The translations under genes and the position numbers were made by a program. From Actinomycetota bacterium (GTDB taxonomy: Bacteria; Actinomycetota; Humimicrobiia; Humimicrobiales; Humimicrobiaceae), in assembly GCA_023379515.1 (NCBI GenBank), contig JAMCQQ010000094.1:1-5406 (forward strand): 5,406 nt of DNA, read 5' to 3'. The notes below the pieces were generated by a model. The model was not told the DNA's origin. It did not search any database and worked only from the letters and a program-made list of their open reading frames with translations. Shown here one piece after another: positions 4,785-5,406 of this stretch; within the stretch, counting starts at the first letter, position 1, and the number at the start of each line of letters is the position of its first letter.

Positions 4785-5369
4785 TTATACTATATATCTA
4801 AATATAACATATGAAACAAGCGTTATTAAAATTCCAAGAGCTGCCCCTATTACGGTTTGTTGCTTTGTGTGATTACGATTTGCTATTCTTGCCCATGCAA
4901 CAAGCGGAATAAGTAAAAAGGAAAGTGCAAAAATTCCGTCATAAACTATAAAAAGCGATGTTGCAAATGCAGAAACAGTGCCAACATGAATACTTGCCTT
5001 AGTAGTTCTGTTGACCAGTTCAAAAACCACAAGTCCTAATATTAATGTGAAGATACCTATAAAAAGAATTTTAGGAGCGCTTAAAAAATAAAGAAAAACC
5101 GTATAAATAGCCGCAAGTCCAATCGCAAAAGTAAACAAAAGCGGCCTTTGTTTTCTTTTAGAAATATCTAAATCCGAAAACATTTTCTTTTCAACACCAA
5201 TTAAAATAAATATTGAAAAAACCAAAATAAAAATAAGAGAAACAACCTCCCAAAAAAAAGAAAGCTCATAATTATTCGTAGATTTTAAAACAAGAAAGTA
5301 AGGAACTGGAATAAGCAGAAATATTGGATTTAAAATTGTTGAAATAATTTCGGCAAAAAATTTTTGCAT
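4785..5369 (-). CDS. PAP2-like membrane phosphatase with altered motifs
   Basis: This 194-residue protein has about six hydrophobic helices (roughly 9-29, 40-58, 78-97, 100-118, 145-160 and 172-190). The PAP2 (phosphatidic acid phosphatase type 2) signature is recognisable: K71-R-K-Q-R75-P76 for the first motif, KASIHVG with S126-x-H128 for the second, and R161-x5-H167-x3-Q171 for the third. Family members hydrolyse lipid phosphates or prenyl pyrophosphates using the two histidines. Here the first motif is shorter than K-x6-RP, Ser before R161 is Ala, and the usual Asp after the second His is Gln. Next to a DgkA-type kinase, an undecaprenyl-pyrophosphate or related lipid phosphatase is plausible. 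The start ATG shares a base with the previous stop (TAATG). An alternative is an inactive or differently specific PAP2 paralogue. Confidence 0.8.
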   Translation of the reverse strand: MQKFFAEIISTILNPIFLLIPVPYFLVLKSTNNYELSFFWEVVSLIFILVFSIFILIGVEKKMFSDLDISKRKQRPLLFTFAIGLAAIYTVFLYFLSAPKILFIGIFTLILGLVVFELVNRTTKASIHVGTVSAFATSLFIVYDGIFALSFLLIPLVAWARIANRNHTKQQTVIGAALGILITLVSYVIFRYIV

Positions 5370-5406
5370 TATCTTTTTAATTTATTTATAAAAAATTCTT
5401 TTCCAT
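5369..5406 (-). CDS. C-terminal end of an unknown upstream operon gene
   Basis: The first 38 bases of the minus strand at the right edge read as xGKEFFINKLKR followed by TAA at 5369-5371. That stop shares one base with the next ATG (TAATG), the same junction seen between the lipid kinase and msrB, which favours this frame as the end of a real gene. Another frame gives MEKNFL and a stop, less likely. The fragment is too short to identify. Confidence 0.5.
   Translation of the reverse strand, partial: GKEFFINKLKR

Noticed and set aside
3639..4801. Plus-strand ORFs opposite msrA, msrB and dgkA
   Set aside because: They are antisense shadows of well-identified genes and have no recognisable domains.
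1..5406. CRISPR array, insertion sequence, toxin-antitoxin pair or phage genes
   Set aside because: No spaced direct repeats, transposase or integrase motifs, or paired small ORFs of those types appear on either strand.

Overview
The window is AT-rich bacterial DNA with very tight gene packing, small proteins and start/stop overlaps. My best guess is a Candidate Phyla Radiation (Patescibacteria) genome. This rests on overall style, the unusual phosphoribosyltransferase/PRPP-synthetase gene and a short TTCGACT-type palindromic repeat; no marker gene here proves it. TGA ends the Hsp20 gene and the phosphoribosyltransferase gene and nothing calls for recoding it, so the standard bacterial code fits.

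Layout. (1) Positions 1-295, minus strand: 5' part of a conserved-looking hypothetical gene running off the left edge. (2) 296-496: divergent intergenic region with a possible short leader ORF ending inside a perfect ten-base Shine-Dalgarno. (3) 497-3283, plus strand: a stress/nucleotide cluster of a small heat shock protein (Hsp20), a COG1926-type phosphoribosyltransferase fused to the N-terminal half of a PRPP synthetase, the out-of-frame C-terminal half of that synthetase, and a dienelactone-hydrolase-like alpha/beta hydrolase. A strongly foldable element lies at 959-1018 between hsp20 and the fusion gene. (4) 3298-3360: a nested palindromic repeat. (5) 3359-3432, minus strand: tRNA-Gln(CUG) whose CCA end is shared with that repeat. 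(6) 3475-5406, minus strand: a compact operon read right to left. It holds the tail of an unknown gene, a PAP2-like phosphatase, a DgkA-type lipid kinase, MsrB and MsrA, with junctions of 1-base overlap, 2-base gap, 1-base overlap and 8-base overlap.

How the genes may work together. The minus operon joins two enzymes likely to act on the polyprenyl carrier lipid (kinase and phosphatase) with both methionine sulfoxide reductases, so it looks like an envelope and oxidative-damage maintenance operon. The plus cluster joins a chaperone to PRPP-making and PRPP-using domains and a hydrolase. COG1926 and dienelactone-hydrolase domains are known to be fused in other bacteria, so a shared but unassigned function is likely. 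The plus cluster shows marks of recent change: perfect in-frame tandem duplications of 15 bp in hsp20 and 21 bp in the transferase, an apparent loss of about 50 bp plus a frameshift in the PRPP synthetase, and a hydrolase that seems to lack its last helix.
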